A stretch of DNA of 64,000 bases from Anthoceros angustus (lineage: Eukaryota > Streptophyta > Anthocerotopsida > Anthocerotales > Anthocerotaceae). Positions 33,530-44,459 of this stretch are shown in pieces (within the stretch, counting starts at the first letter, position 1; each line of letters opens with the position of its first letter). Below the pieces are notes generated by a model. The model searched no databases and was not told the DNA's origin. It saw nothing but the letters and a program-made list of their open reading frames with translations. The stretch covers positions 186,001 to 250,000 of the forward strand of contig VJWM01000235.1 of the NCBI GenBank assembly GCA_010909165.1. Reading direction: 5' to 3'. Made by a program: the position numbers and the translations under genes.

Positions 33530-33935
33530 CTACTCTTGGAGAGAGGCCTGAAGGCTGCGTAGCCTGTCCATAGAGAGTGTGGACAAAAGAGGCATGGCCG
33601 CCCTGGCCTCAGAGGATAAGAAATCCCTAGCCAACCTCAGGGAAACCAGCAAAGGGAAGGCCCCCCCCTTAACACCAGAGACGAAGGCCTCCAAGATGGG
33701 GGAATCCCGGATTACGAACCAAGAGGCCAAGACGAGGGTAGAGAGGGCCCAGTTCCCAAGGAAGGCCGCCGACGTCGAGGTCTTCATGGCCAGCAAAACC
33801 GTGCCCTCAAAGACAACAGGTAGGAACGCTTGCCGCCTCGCCAGACCCCCTTTGGCACACTCGAAGGTGCTTGGGCCATTGATGTCCCCAAGCGCCTGCA
33901 TAACGTGTTTATCGAACTTCCTGAAGCTTGATTAA
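33530..33935. other. Open on both strands, coding strand unclear
   Basis: Both the plus frame 33,579-33,935 and the minus frame 33,530-33,901 are uninterrupted for about 120 codons. The plus frame is K/E/T-rich and hydrophilic, more like a gag or disordered region. The minus frame is more hydrophobic. Neither has a recognised motif. Confidence 0.25.
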
Positions 33936-34295
33936 AAAACTAGGGAGGGAATAATTGTTCTTGTTTTCTTCCTAATTCGTACGTGAGCCAGGGTACCGGA
34001 AAACATCTCCGAAAAAAAGGGTGTCACCCACTAAAGTTCCTACTTTCCATCCAGCAATGTTTCTGTCGAATGGTGGTCGCAAACTCGAACCTATGGGATT
34101 AATGCAAAGTAGGAATGGTAAGGAAGGCCGTTCCTTCCGGGAAGGGACGACTGTAAATTCAGTTTTGGGAGGAAAATGTGGTTTGGTAAGGACACAACAA
34201 AAGCCACGGACAGGGTATTTCCAAAACACAGTAACATCTAGAAATAGACGTACAACATTCACTCTGGGACCCCGGAACAAACCGTGATTTCAGTT

Positions 34296-35109
34296 TCACT
34301 CATCACCAGAGTTCAACCCTTCGTCATCACTTGGTCCACCTTCTCTAGCATTGTCATCACTATCTTCAGCGGCACTTTGACTTGCAGGCTGTATGAAGTC
34401 GCGCAACTCGCAGAGCTTATCCCTTATCGCTGTTTTGTCCACCGCATACATATGTTTCCATGCGTTCAACATAAACCCATAATACAAGATGGCTATTTCA
34501 TTCACAAACACCTCCTGTATGTTTTTTGGGTAATGGACCTTATTCGTTTTTTTCCTCGGCATCAGACTAGATGGGTTAGCACTCTGACGGACTATGTATT
34601 CCTACACATATCTCCTTCAGACGATCCGTGCTCGGTCCGATACCGGATAAGAAAGTGAGGTCGTGGTGCATCTAGCTCACAATGACTCCCAATCCGTAAT
34701 GGCATGTTATGCGTGTCCATAGTGCACGACGCTGTAAACATCCCTTCCGGATTTCCATTATATCTTCATTCATCCGCGCCATTATCTTTTCCGGCATTTT
34801 GATATGCCCCTGGCACATATCACGTGGAGGTCCTCAATAATGCCTCATCCAAAGCAAAGCTTCATCCGCACTTGAAGTGGTCAGTCAGATGATCCACTTC
34901 GCACGTGAAAACCACTTCCAAGGACGTAGCACTAGCCCAATGTTATTCTCCACAATGATAGCAATCTCCTTCCCGTCCACCCAAAAGGCTTCCCACCACT
35001 TGTACTCTTCAATACCTATGGACGCAAAATCTTTTAACCCTTCTTGCAAATGGGCCACACCTTCCACGGTGATAGGATACCCCTGCTCCTTCTTGTCCCC
35101 CAGCTTCAC
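34296..35109 (-). pseudogene. Unknown transposon-like ORF pieces
   Basis: Minus-strand pieces that appear to be one ORF with several breaks: KKEQGYPITVEGVAHLQEG (34,885-35,109), a middle with MPEKIMARMNEDIMEIRKG and RRALWTRITCHYGLGVIV, then KVHYPKNIQEVFVNEIAILY and an acidic C-terminus SDDNAREGGPSDDEG ending at 34,296. The layout looks like the C-terminal region of a large DNA-transposon protein, but I cannot name the family. Confidence 0.35.
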
Positions 35110-35117
35110 CCGCAGAT

Positions 35118-35340
35118 GCTATGGTGCAGGTGGCCGGCCGGCGCCCCTTAGCACCACCCGTCGATGTGGTGGATCTAGGGGAGGCGCTGGTCGGCGCCTC
35201 CTGCACCACCGTCGGTGCATGCGTTGTTGATCTAGGGGAGGCGCCGACCGCCGGCGCCTCCTAGCATGCTCTTGCTCATGGGCACCGGCCGCCTCCCCAG
35301 CACTGCCCATGGGCGCCGGCCGGCCGGCGCCCTCTCATAG
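35118..35340. repeat. Cluster of GC-rich palindromes
   Basis: Several blocks built on GGCGCC and GGCCGGCC, including the perfect 22-bp palindrome at 35,311-35,332 (half GGGCGCCGGCC). Interspersed are repeats of GATCTAGGGGAGGCGC. Similar blocks occur at 7,900, 9,650, 9,720, 11,130-11,220 and 12,630. Confidence 0.7.
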
Positions 35341-35589
35341 GCTTTCTTTAAGAAAATGAATATTTGGCAGTTCAAAAGCCTTGTTATTTGGAAATGTTGG
35401 TCAAGTGGTTGGGAGAAAGGCATAGTGATGAGGAGATTCTGAGTTCAAAACTTGCATCTTCTAAATAACTCAACTTTGTTGGTTTTAAGGATGGGCGCAT
35501 AGGCAACCAACTTTGTTCATTTTAAGGAGACCTTACTGCATTGCCTAAAGCCTGTCGTGATGTTCTGTGATTTCGTGAGTCGCATGCAT

Positions 35590-35709
35590 GTCAGTGAAGG
35601 TGCTCCGGTTCGATCTGACCTTCCCTTCCTTACCCGCACATTCGCTTGACTGCAAAAAAAACAGCAAGTATAAGGGCACACGGTATGTTAGATTATTGGC
35701 ATCCATCTT
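35590..35709 (+). repeat. Short direct repeat of 36,288-36,402
   Basis: GAAGGTGCTCC...TTCGATCTGACCTTCCCTTCC to GATTATTGGCATCCATCT occurs on both sides of the left gypsy LTR. One copy lies outside the LTR and one just inside. Confidence 0.75.
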
Positions 35710-36280
35710 CAAACAAAGCACGCACCTTCAATCGAGGGGAAGACTTGGGTCTCGCAACTGCGAGGCTTGGAGTTGAGAGTAGTCACGCCGTCAGTACCAC
35801 ATCGAGGCTCACATGTATGTATGAATACGCCAAGAAATCAGACAGACAAATGTATATGTCCGCCAAACAAAGAGTGCATAGTGTCTTCGCATACGCGTAA
35901 CTTCATCCATCGCTGCCTTCAGCGCCGCCTCCGCCTTTATCACCCGGCTTGTGCTTGGTTAGCCGCCACACCCTATGCTGGCCATCCGTCACCCTATGGC
36001 GCCGCCATCGCGCCATGATCGATCCGTTGGGCCACGCCGTGTGTGGGCACGGCCACCACGCTTACTCCGCTGTTGACTATTAGGTTCTTACCTACTCGGG
36101 CCACCGCATAGTGGTTGGGTTTATCCTAATCGACTACCAAATATATATGTAGACACATGCATGGGTTTTGGGCGTGATTGTAACTCTCACTATCGCCTTC
36201 TAAAGTATTCGTGCTATCACCCATATCCGATCTTCCTACCCGAGCGTGCCGCCGTGATGTCACCCAGGATTTGAGAGCCG
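35710..36280 (-). repeat. Gypsy LTR, left (3' LTR for the minus-strand element)
   Basis: Shares CTTCAATCGAGGGGAAG, GCGAGGCTTGGAGTTGAGAG, ACAAAGAGTGCATAGTGTCT and CACCCATATCCGATCTTCC with the right copy. Exact ends are uncertain because of indels. Confidence 0.75.
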
Positions 36281-36671
36281 CATGTGAAGGTGCTCCAATT
36301 CGATCTGACCTTCCCTTCCTTACCTGGCACATTCAGTTGGACTGCAAAAAAAACAGCAAGTATAAGGGCACACGGTATGTTAGATTATTGGCATCCATCT
36401 CCCCCCCCCCAGTTTGGGCAGAGGTTGGCAAGCCCAAGCTGGTAGCAACGATGTAGCAGCTGTTGTTGTGGGTGGAGAACTGCGGTTAGCAACCGTACGC
36501 CTCTCGCAGGAATTACGGGCGAACGGGGCACCATAGTTGATCTGGCACTTCGGTGAGAGGTGGTGTGAGATGAACAAGTGATAACCCCTGCTGTAAACCG
36601 ACAGAGCATGAGCATGCGTCCACCCTCCCCGCAGATTTGAGTAGTCCGTGGGATCCAATCTCACGATGATG

Positions 36672-36911
36672 TTAGATCCAAGTTGGGCAATTCTTCATGT
36701 GATCGGTCATGGTCCTCCCATCTCGACCTGCACAAGAAAACGCCATTCCCCGCATCTCCTTCACCCGGAGCACATGTCCGGCGGTGCTAGTATCCAAGGT
36801 ATCATCAAGATATACAAAAATCCCGGAGAACTTCTTGAGCCGAAGCTTCCTCGTGGGCATCGTAAGGTATCTTTGGTCCGGGCGATGGCAGACGCATATG
36901 GCCATGGCCAT
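36672..36911 (-). pseudogene. Gypsy post-integrase domain
   Basis: FVYLDDTLDTSTAGHVLRVK then GRDGRTMTDHMKNCPTW, an SH3-like/chromodomain-position segment following integrase. It ends the polyprotein about 0.4 kb before the left LTR. Confidence 0.65.
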
Positions 36912-37560
36912 CGCTTTTTGAAGAGGGCTGCCTTTCGCCTACACGCCCATGTGGCTGGACCGCCCAAGTCCACAACACGGTGCATTTGTCGGGCAATGGC
37001 AGATGGGTTCTCTTCAAACAACAGGAAATATGGCGAGAAATGGGCCGCATGCTTGCTCGCGATATAGCCCATAGCAATATAAGGGAGGCCAAGTCCCAAT
37101 CCGCCTTTGGGCATTTGGAGGCATAGCATGGAGCCCTTTCTTAATTGTTTGCACCATCCGCCGCCATACCGCCCGAGGATGGTCCGGTTCGGCGTGATCT
37201 ATCGGCGCATCCAGAGATCTTGGAATTCCCAGCGGAACTCACCTTGACCTGCTGGGCACTCAAGCACCGCCAAATCTCCCAACACATTATGCAAGAATGC
37301 TTGTGCTACGGAACTCTTATCGGGAGAGCCACTACCTCCACCCACTTGGAGAAGTGTTCCATCATCACCATCACATACACGCTTGGCCTCGGCGTCCCTT
37401 CCCAATCAGTCACATGACCACCGAAAAATAGGCCCATAATGGGCAACGGTGCAAACCGGGATGCTTTGAATGGTGAATGATGTCTTACCCGATCGCATTG
37501 TTCATGCCACTTTGCTTCACTTGGGTACATCCGTGCGAGAAGTGGAGTGAGCAAACCGAA
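36761..37560 (-). pseudogene. Gypsy integrase
   Basis: Zinc-region end WHEQCDRVRHH, then PLPIMGLFF and YVMVMMEHFSKWVEVVALP (core start), then a region with GEFRWEFQDLWM, and KGGLGLGLPYIAMGYIASKH with FSPYFLLFEENP (core end). Several small frameshifts. Confidence 0.85.
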
Positions 37561-37662
37561 GTTCGCTTAACACCAAAATGGCCCAAGTACACAGATAAGG
37601 CGCCTGCGTGGTGGAGGCACAAGCCGGCCCACGCCATTGCCCAACCTCCGACAAGGTAGCCA

Positions 37663-38260
37663 TCATGCCGGGCGGCGTCGGTTCATCTGCGATCCGCACA
37701 TCAAGATCAACCTCGCTCGTTTGCACATACCGAGGGTAAGGCCGGTCTTCCATGTCCTTGACGAGTTTGCCGCATCCACTGCAACCCGCCCTAGCATGTC
37801 ATGCGGGCCACCGGCAACTGTGAAAGCCTCATAGCTCCCGCTTTGCCTCCGTGCTATCCTCGTAGAGCTCTCATCCGGGTTCCCGGATAGGGTATCTGCG
37901 TTCTGATGCCTGACTCCGGGCCGATGCACCACCACGAACTCGTAGTCTTGCAAAATCGCCACGGCGGTTTCCCACTTAGCTTTGAGTTGGCCATTAACCA
38001 CTTCAAAGGCTGGTGATCCGTGACTAGGGTGACTGGTGAAAGGTGGTCAAAATGGCAAAATGGCAACCGCTCATACCGGGCTGCACACTCGCCTTCAGCC
38101 TGCTTGTTGCTTGTTGAAGCATAGCTATGACTCTCTCATGCCCATGCTCATCCAATTGGCCAAAGCTCCCAAGCACTCCAAATGGTATGGACAACAAAGG
38201 GTTTCCCAAAGTCCGGTCCGCCATGATCGTGCCTGCGGTGATGTGACTCATCACCGCTGA
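37663..38260 (-). pseudogene. Gypsy RNase H
   Basis: QLDEHGHERVIAML, then VTLVTDHQPLKWLMANSKL and EFVVVHRPGVRHQNADTLS are the characteristic RNase H blocks (TDHxxL, HxPGxxNxxADxLS). Frameshifts occur between them. Confidence 0.88.
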
Positions 38261-38359
38261 GCGACTTGTCCATGCCCATGTAGTGTCCTTATCATGTCAT
38301 TGAGTGGCTTGGCAGCTGAAGTTCGGATATACACCGATAATAGTTGCACAAGGGAACGC

Positions 38360-39147
38360 CTCACACCGAGACATTGGTGGGTTCCTTGACCCGCAAGATG
38401 GCTTGAATCTTGGCTGCATGTGGCATCATGCCATTCGGGACAATCCTATGACCCAAATATGCCACAGTGTTCATCCCAAATTCGCACTTTGCTGGGTGAC
38501 AAGTCAATTGGGCCTTGCGTAGGCGTTGGAACAGGTCCTCAAGGTGGACCAAGTGTGATTCGAAGTCTGCACTGTGCACAAGCACATCGTCTATGTAACA
38601 AAGTAGATTAGCAGACCCGGTCAACAATAGGTCCATCACCTGAATGCGTTCCTGAACCCAAAAGGCATCACTAGCCATTCCACCGTGAGAACCGTGGAAT
38701 CTTTTGATGTCCTCCTCTGCTACTGCACGTTGAAACCTTGTCTCAAGTCCAACGTAGAAAAGTAACGGGACTGCCCAATGCTGACAAAAATCTCCTCTGG
38801 AGTTGGCATGGGGTAACGGTCTTGAGCGGTGACGGCATTGATGGGGCGATAATCCCCGCACATCCTCTTCTCAGTCCACAGCCCCTGGTTGTCTTTCTTT
38901 GGTGGCATGATCGTGGCAGCGGCGAAATCCGAACTTGACGGTCGGATGAGTCCAGCATCCAAGAGCTCCTTGCACGCGTCGACCATTTCCCATTCCGATT
39001 TTTCGAGCGGTACTGCTTTGGTAGATGGGCTCCTCCTGGTCGCTTGATACGAAATGTGGTCACGCACCGCTTGAGCTCCTTCATTGAAAATGCAAAACAA
39101 TCCTTGTACCTAAGCAATAATGTCCGATCCGCCACGCTGGTCATCAA
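38360..39147 (-). pseudogene. Gypsy reverse transcriptase
   Basis: Open for 126 codons at the start, with EKSEWEMVDACKELLDAGLI, RMCGDYRPINAVTAQDRYPM and RYFSTLDLRQGF. After a gap come LLCYIDDVLVHS (catalytic Y-x-D-D) and HPAKCEFGMNTVAYLGH. All are standard Ty3/gypsy RT blocks. One frameshift region lies near 38,720-38,860. Confidence 0.9.
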
Positions 39148-39384
39148 GGCTCAGTCCCATGGTCCAAAGGAACGTGTCCGCCAAAGGTGGCCGGTGCCCT
39201 CCATCCGTCCCGGCATCCTCAAGGGTTGATGTAAAGAAAAGTAGACCTCGACCGCCTGCCACCATACGGCTCGCCTCCTCCCTGGATCGAGCCGGAAGGA
39301 TGAGGTGGTAAATCCGGGAAAGGGAAAGTGTACCGCATCACAAGGCATGTGCCGTGAGCGAATCTTTGCTTGGACTGCTAAGAT

Positions 39385-40260
39385 CTGGAATGCCAAACAC
39401 AAGCTAACCAACCATGTGACGTTGAGGTCCATGGCTCGCCAAGTGCCGCATATTAGAAGCGGCCATGTGGAGTGAGTTTGGAAACCCATTAGCCTTTTTT
39501 CTTCCACGCAGGCTCCTCCCATTGTTGTGTGGTTGTATTTAGGAGCAATCCAAAGACCTTGTCCCCTGTAAGCATGTGAAGCGGGAAAAGTGACCATGTT
39601 GGGAGAGTGCTTCGGTGCCCAGGAATGTTGGGGTACCAGGCCTTCGGCAGCCCGGCTTGGTGGTGAGGTTCCACTGCAAGGCCAACGCCGGGGTGTTGCT
39701 AAGCACTATCTCCAGACCGCCTTGCACCCAATTTGTCCAATAGTTGCTGCAGCGGTGAGCGCCCACAGGCCGCATCCATGAGGAAGGGGGTCCTGTGATG
39801 TTGCACGAGCATCATGTCTTGTTTCACCCGGGCCCGTGAGTCAAATCGAGGTGTGTTTTCCACAGGTATGCACAATGAGGGCTATTGCTGCGCCACACCA
39901 AGATTCGTAAGTCTCGAAAAGCCCCGTGGTCTTGCAGCGTGCCCGGCCTGAGAAAACCTTGCACTCCCATCCAGAATGACCAAGTCAATGGGAGCCAATG
40001 CATGGATGTGACGCCTGGATGTATGTAGACATCCTGTGGCATGCGAAGGTACTTGCCATCAGAAATGGGCAAATGACTAGGAAAGCAGTAGCCCTTGGAT
40101 GCGAAAAGCAGCCAATGTTTGGGAGATCTCACAGTTGTCACAGTAAATGTACCGGTGGATAGTGAGCCCGGCCTTGAGAATCGCTTCTAGGCCTGTGCAT
40201 AACCCACCAAAGAGTTCAACCACCGTCATTCCTGCTACAGGCAGTGTCCACCTGATGGGT
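39385..40260 (-). pseudogene. C5-cytosine DNA methyltransferase domain in gypsy pol
   Basis: Minus-strand motifs in the canonical order, across several frameshifts: motif I TVVELFGGLCTGLEAILKAG (AdoMet binding, about 40,175-40,232), motif IV with the catalytic cysteine as GWEC (39,961-39,972) followed by a GF/FS-type stretch, motif VI as PVENTP (about 39,850-39,862), motif VIII as AHRCSNYWTN (about 39,725-39,760, compare AHRARYFWGN of DNMT3-type enzymes), then EEKRLMGFQTHSTW and a motif X-like AMDLNVTWLVSL. Placement between protease and RT means it would be made as part of the polyprotein. Such DNMT-bearing retrotransposons have been reported in dinoflagellates and charophytes. The copy is frameshifted and so inactive as written. 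Confidence 0.78.
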
Positions 40261-40595
40261 TGATGATCAACAGTGCCTGGGTGAGCAGGGTCGGTGTAGG
40301 TGCTGTCCAGCAGAGTCAGAGCACGGGCCACTTGATCCTTGACCCCTTTCAACATGATAGTTGCATCTTTTCCCGCCGAAACAACCTGCACGGCATCTGT
40401 GATACATGCTATTGCCGCCCATGCTTCATTAGGCTCATCCTCGAGCTCGGTTGACAACCATCTGTCCACGTGAGTGGTGTCCCTTGCCATCGCCGGTGTC
40501 GCAGCAGCTTTGTTGTCGGATGTGGCGATAGCCAATTTCGCTCCTCATCATTCCTTCCATGGGGAAAAGTGGGCCACCTCTCGCCCTCCACGCTG

Positions 40596-40961
40596 CTAAC
40601 TGGCGGTAGGCCTGCTGGCCCAATTGTCGACATCGACCGGGCGGAAGAGAAATTCTTGCCCCAACAGAACATCATAATTGGTAGCAGTGGTCACTAAACA
40701 ATGGACAGCTAATGTCATGGCCGCGGGCGTCCCTGGTTTCAATGTGATGCGCACCGGTTTGACAGTTTCCCCACATACTGGCTCTATGGCCCCTGATGCA
40801 GTCCGGATGTTCCATGGGGAGCTCTTAAGAGCATCTCCCGCCAGACGAAGCCGTGCGGCCAGCACCTTGCCGATGATGACGGGCTGGGCCCCAGTGTCAA
40901 GGAGTACCATTTTGGGGGCATACCCGTTGACGGTGACGTGCCCTGCAGTATTGTCAACCAT
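40596..40961 (-). pseudogene. Gypsy aspartic protease
   Basis: An open minus-strand stretch of ~120 codons containing the active-site block MVLLDTGAQPVIIG (D-T-G) and, later, YDVLLGQEFL, the flap/ILG-type block of retroviral-type proteases. It cleaves the gag-pol polyprotein in intact elements. It lies directly upstream of the methyltransferase domain. Confidence 0.8.
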
Positions 40962-41599
40962 GGCATTGCTAACCCGAACTGTCGCCCGGTTTGCCAGGGT
41001 GCTATCCGGGCTGCTCTCGTGATCCGGCTCGTTGAGTGGCAGCCTTGCCGAGCCCCCAGCAGAACCTCATGAGGTACTTGGTGGGTAACACCGCATGGGT
41101 GGGTAAAGGTTGGTCACCCCAATCACGCCATTGCGCCCGACCGCGCTCCAGATTCGATGCAAACGCCCAGCCCCTATGCATCGAGGGAAAGCGTGGCATG
41201 TCTACCCTTGGCTCGGGTGACGGTGCGGTAGCAAATATATCGCCGAATCCCTCCGCTTTGCGTCATGGCGCACGCATTCGTGTCCGGGTCACCTAGATGA
41301 TCTTGTCTCTTGTGCACCCAGTGGCAATGTGGCAAAAGACTGGGAATGGCCGCCCCTCGTCTTATGGACCGATTAGCCATCACCACCCTCCAACCGCCTT
41401 TTTCAGCTCATGCCCCAACCACGGCGGTAGTCCGAGTCTCACTTGTCAACAACTTGTGTCTGCAAGCTTGGTGTGTGGCAATCCATAATCTTCCTCCCCA
41501 GACACGAACATAGACTGGTGCCACCGGCTCGTTGGATAATCGGAGCGTAGGTAGGCATACCATTGCCCATGTTGGCCACCAATGCCCCTACTGGTGGTG

Positions 41600-42733
41600 A
41601 GGGCAAGCGGCTTCTAAGGAGACCTTGTCAAGATACCGCGCCTTTGCCTTGGCTTTATCCTGCACTGCCTCGGAAGTGCCACAGGCTTGTGGTGCCGGTC
41701 ATACTCCCAAAGATCAGTGGTTCGCCCGTGGCTCCCTGGTATCTCGGGTGCCGAAGCACCGTAACATGCCCCGACTGGCGGCGTGCAGAGCCCCTCGTGT
41801 GGGCACTTACATGGTGAGGTGCTCCGCCACAATGATTGCACAGTGGGGCCACCGTGGCTGATTGCTGGCCGAGCCGGTTTGGCTGCGACTCTTGGGGCTA
41901 CTCACTCGATGTTCCCTTACTTGAGAACATGCTCGATAGTGTGAAGGCCGAGTGCTGGATGCATAATCGAGAATGCTATCTCCTTCCGCCTCGCCTCCTC
42001 GTGAACTGCTCCGGTACGAGTCCCCATACTTATCCACCAATGAGGTGATGAGTTGAAAATGGAACAAAGGGTCACCCTCTAAAGTGAGAAACTTCTCACC
42101 GCCTCTTGATCCGTTAGCATCCTCGCTCCCTCCCCGCATCGCAATGCGGAAAGTCATTTGCACCGCTTTCCCTTCTGCGCAAAGGCTGCCACCCCGCAAT
42201 CTTCTCCGCTTTTGAGAGGAAGGCCTCCAATATCCCCATGAATGCCTCCACTGGGTTGGCGTGATTTGGGGTATAGATGAACTCACTCACACTGGTGGTC
42301 GCCACCCGCCCACCGCTGCTCACAACCGTCTGCACGGTGGAAGCAATTGTCCCAGCTGCTATTCCAGCTTGATGCGTGTTGATCGCAGTCGCCAACTTGG
42401 CGTTAGGCCTGCGGGCACTCGGAAAAGTGGGTTTTGGAGTCCGGATCGCTGGTGAGGTCGCAAAGTGAGCCTCATACAAGTCGAGCTTCATCCGCCATGG
42501 AACCGCCAACCGCTCAAACATATATAGGAGGTATAAGATGATCCGTGTTTGAATTTCACACGATCATCATGCCATTCACGAACAACCTAAAGTCCCTCAA
42601 TGTCGAGTTCCGTGTCGCCCAGAACTTCTCCCGCCAGGGTGGCCCTCCCTCCATGATATCGACTCTCGACGGCCGATCTGTGTCTCGACCTAATTGCAAG
42701 CTCCTAGGTCCATGCACCCATGCGATTGTATGA
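41600..42733 (-). pseudogene. Gypsy gag-like region
   Basis: Minus-strand pieces in shifting frames: EGGPPWREKFWATRNSTLRD, then VEAFMGILEAFLSKAEKIAG, EGDPLFHFQLITSLVDKYG, and finally a degenerate zinc knuckle CNHCGG...H near 41,820-41,845. Composition and position fit gag with a nucleocapsid knuckle. Confidence 0.5.
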
Positions 42734-43199
42734 ACCGCCACTTGTTGGGTCACGGGTCTTGATTAGACCAGGCGGTTGTGAGGTGACCAACTATCCTCAC
42801 CGTAGGTGTGTCACGCAAACCCTCCTGCTCCTCCTCGCCACTTCCTCACTCAGAAACCGCCGTCACCGCCCACCTCCTCCGTGAGCACGCTCGACGAGCC
42901 CTAACGGGGATGTCTCTTGTCCTCAGCCGGTATCGAAGCTCCGGCTCATCAGATTGCATCACCCATGGAATCAAGCGTGGAAAGAGGTCAGTTTCTCAAA
43001 TAGCGCTGTGAGTAAAACAACTAGCAAGTACCCGCTTGCAACCACCCGAGCTGGCGAGGCTATGTATGCCTCCAAATGCCGAACTTGATGCAACACTGAT
43101 CACTTCAATCGTGATGATACGGCTAGCTGCAGCTGAGAAGCCCTTCCGGCCGCCACCACCTCCACTCACATGTGGAGAAGATCAAGACAGCTTGATGAA

Positions 43200-43737
43200 G
43201 TAACAAATTCGCCGCACCCTTCAATCGAGGGGAAGCACTTGGGTCTCGAACTTGCGAGGCTTGGAGTTGAGAGTAGTCACGCCCGCCCCGCAGTACCACA
43301 TCGAGGCTCACACATGTATGTATGAATACGCAAGAAATCGACACGTATATGCACAAACAAAGAGTGCATAGTGTCTTCCGTGCATACGCGTAACTCAATC
43401 AACGTCTTCAGCGCCGCCCGCCTTATCACCGGGTTTGTGCGCTTGGTTAGTCCCCTGCCGGCCATCCGTCACCCTATGGCCGCCATCGCGCCATGATCGA
43501 TCCGGGCCACGCGCCGTGTGGCACGGCCCGCCACCACGTTCGTTACTGGGCCGTTGACTATTAGGGTTCTTACGCATCATAGGGCCAGGCATAGTGGTTG
43601 GGTTTATCCTAATCCACCGCTAAATATATATATGTAGACACATGCATGGGTTTTGGGCGTGATTGTAACTCTCACTATCGCCTTCTAAAGTATTCATGCT
43701 ATCACCCATATCCGATCTTCCTACCCGAGCCGCATGT
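43200..43737 (-). repeat. Gypsy LTR, right (5' LTR)
   Basis: Matches the left LTR throughout. On the minus strand it would start TGACATGCGGCTCGGG (43,737 downward). It is directly followed on its outer side by the ParB-methyltransferase C-terminal fragment. Confidence 0.75.
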
Positions 43738-43971
43738 CAAGTGGTTGCATTGAGTTCCACAAGGTTGAAGACCACGATTGGCGAGCTTTTAGATGAGGGT
43801 CAGCAAACCCTAAATGTTGTGTGGCAGTCGACACCGTCCGAAGCTCAGCTTAAGAATTATACTTATGAATACGAGCAAGCATTGGAGGAGAATGACAGCT
43901 TTGACGTAGAGAGTATGGACCGCCTTCGGAATTTGGTGGTGGTCCTTGACTCGATCGGCAAGAAGGCATAG
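43735..43971 (+). pseudogene. C-terminal fragment of ParB-methyltransferase ORF
   Basis: Open in one frame to its stop. It begins VVALSSTRLKTTIGELLDEG and ends RLRNLVVVLDSIGKKA. This matches VVALSVKRLKTTTGELMDDG at 12,213 onward and RMRNLVLVVDLG at about 14,010. The divergence is by substitutions, so it is an older, independent copy. It abuts the gypsy LTR. Confidence 0.7.
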
Positions 43972-43974
43972 GCA

Positions 43975-44455
43975 AAGTCGCTCCGCACTCTTGAATGACT
44001 ATTGTCGATGCTGATGACCACTTCCTCCTTTAGCAGTTGTTCATAGAAAGAGCGGACAAATGGAATAAGACTTGCCAGCTGCCCGCCCGCATCCTTGAGT
44101 TCTGTGAAAATAGCCGTCCTAGATAATGTTGCAAGCGTTCGAAATGTCCACCTATAGGGCGACCCAATCCGAATGAGACTCCCCAACCGCCTCGACTTCA
44201 AAGGACGTCAACTCACAGCCCCCCGAAGTGGCAATCCCAAATTGATGGGGGCAAAGGTGCACCTGGAATTGCTCCTGGACTTGAATGGCAATGCTGTGGC
44301 TTATGAAGCACAAGAACGCCTCCCTAACGGCGATAGGGCACACCCTAGGCGTTGGCTTCTCCATAGCCAGTAAGCTCTTGGTACCCAACACTTGGGAGAT
44401 CTGGTGGGGGGTCTCTCCCCTGGCCACAGCTGCCAATAGAATGGAAAGCTCCAAA
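43975..44455. other. No recognisable gene
   Basis: Minus-strand frames 43,863-44,201 and 44,152-44,454 are open but without family features. They may be part of the inverted repeat ORF that follows. Confidence 0.35.
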
Positions 44456-44459
44456 AACC

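Larger units (their letters stand above)
35710..43737 (-). mobile_element. Ty3/gypsy retrotransposon carrying a DNA methyltransferase
   Basis: Two ~0.53-0.57-kb direct repeats (about 35,710-36,280 and 43,200-43,737) bound an internal region. On the minus strand it reads gag, aspartic protease, C5-cytosine methyltransferase, reverse transcriptase, RNase H, integrase and a post-integrase domain. RT before integrase identifies Ty3/gypsy. Reading frames contain many small frameshifts, so the copy is not autonomous as written. The LTR copies differ mainly by indels. Confidence 0.85.

Noticed and set aside
33530-33901. Hydrophobic 123-codon minus ORF as a membrane protein
   Set aside because: The opposite strand is equally open and no conserved motif decides the strand, so only an ambiguous region was recorded.
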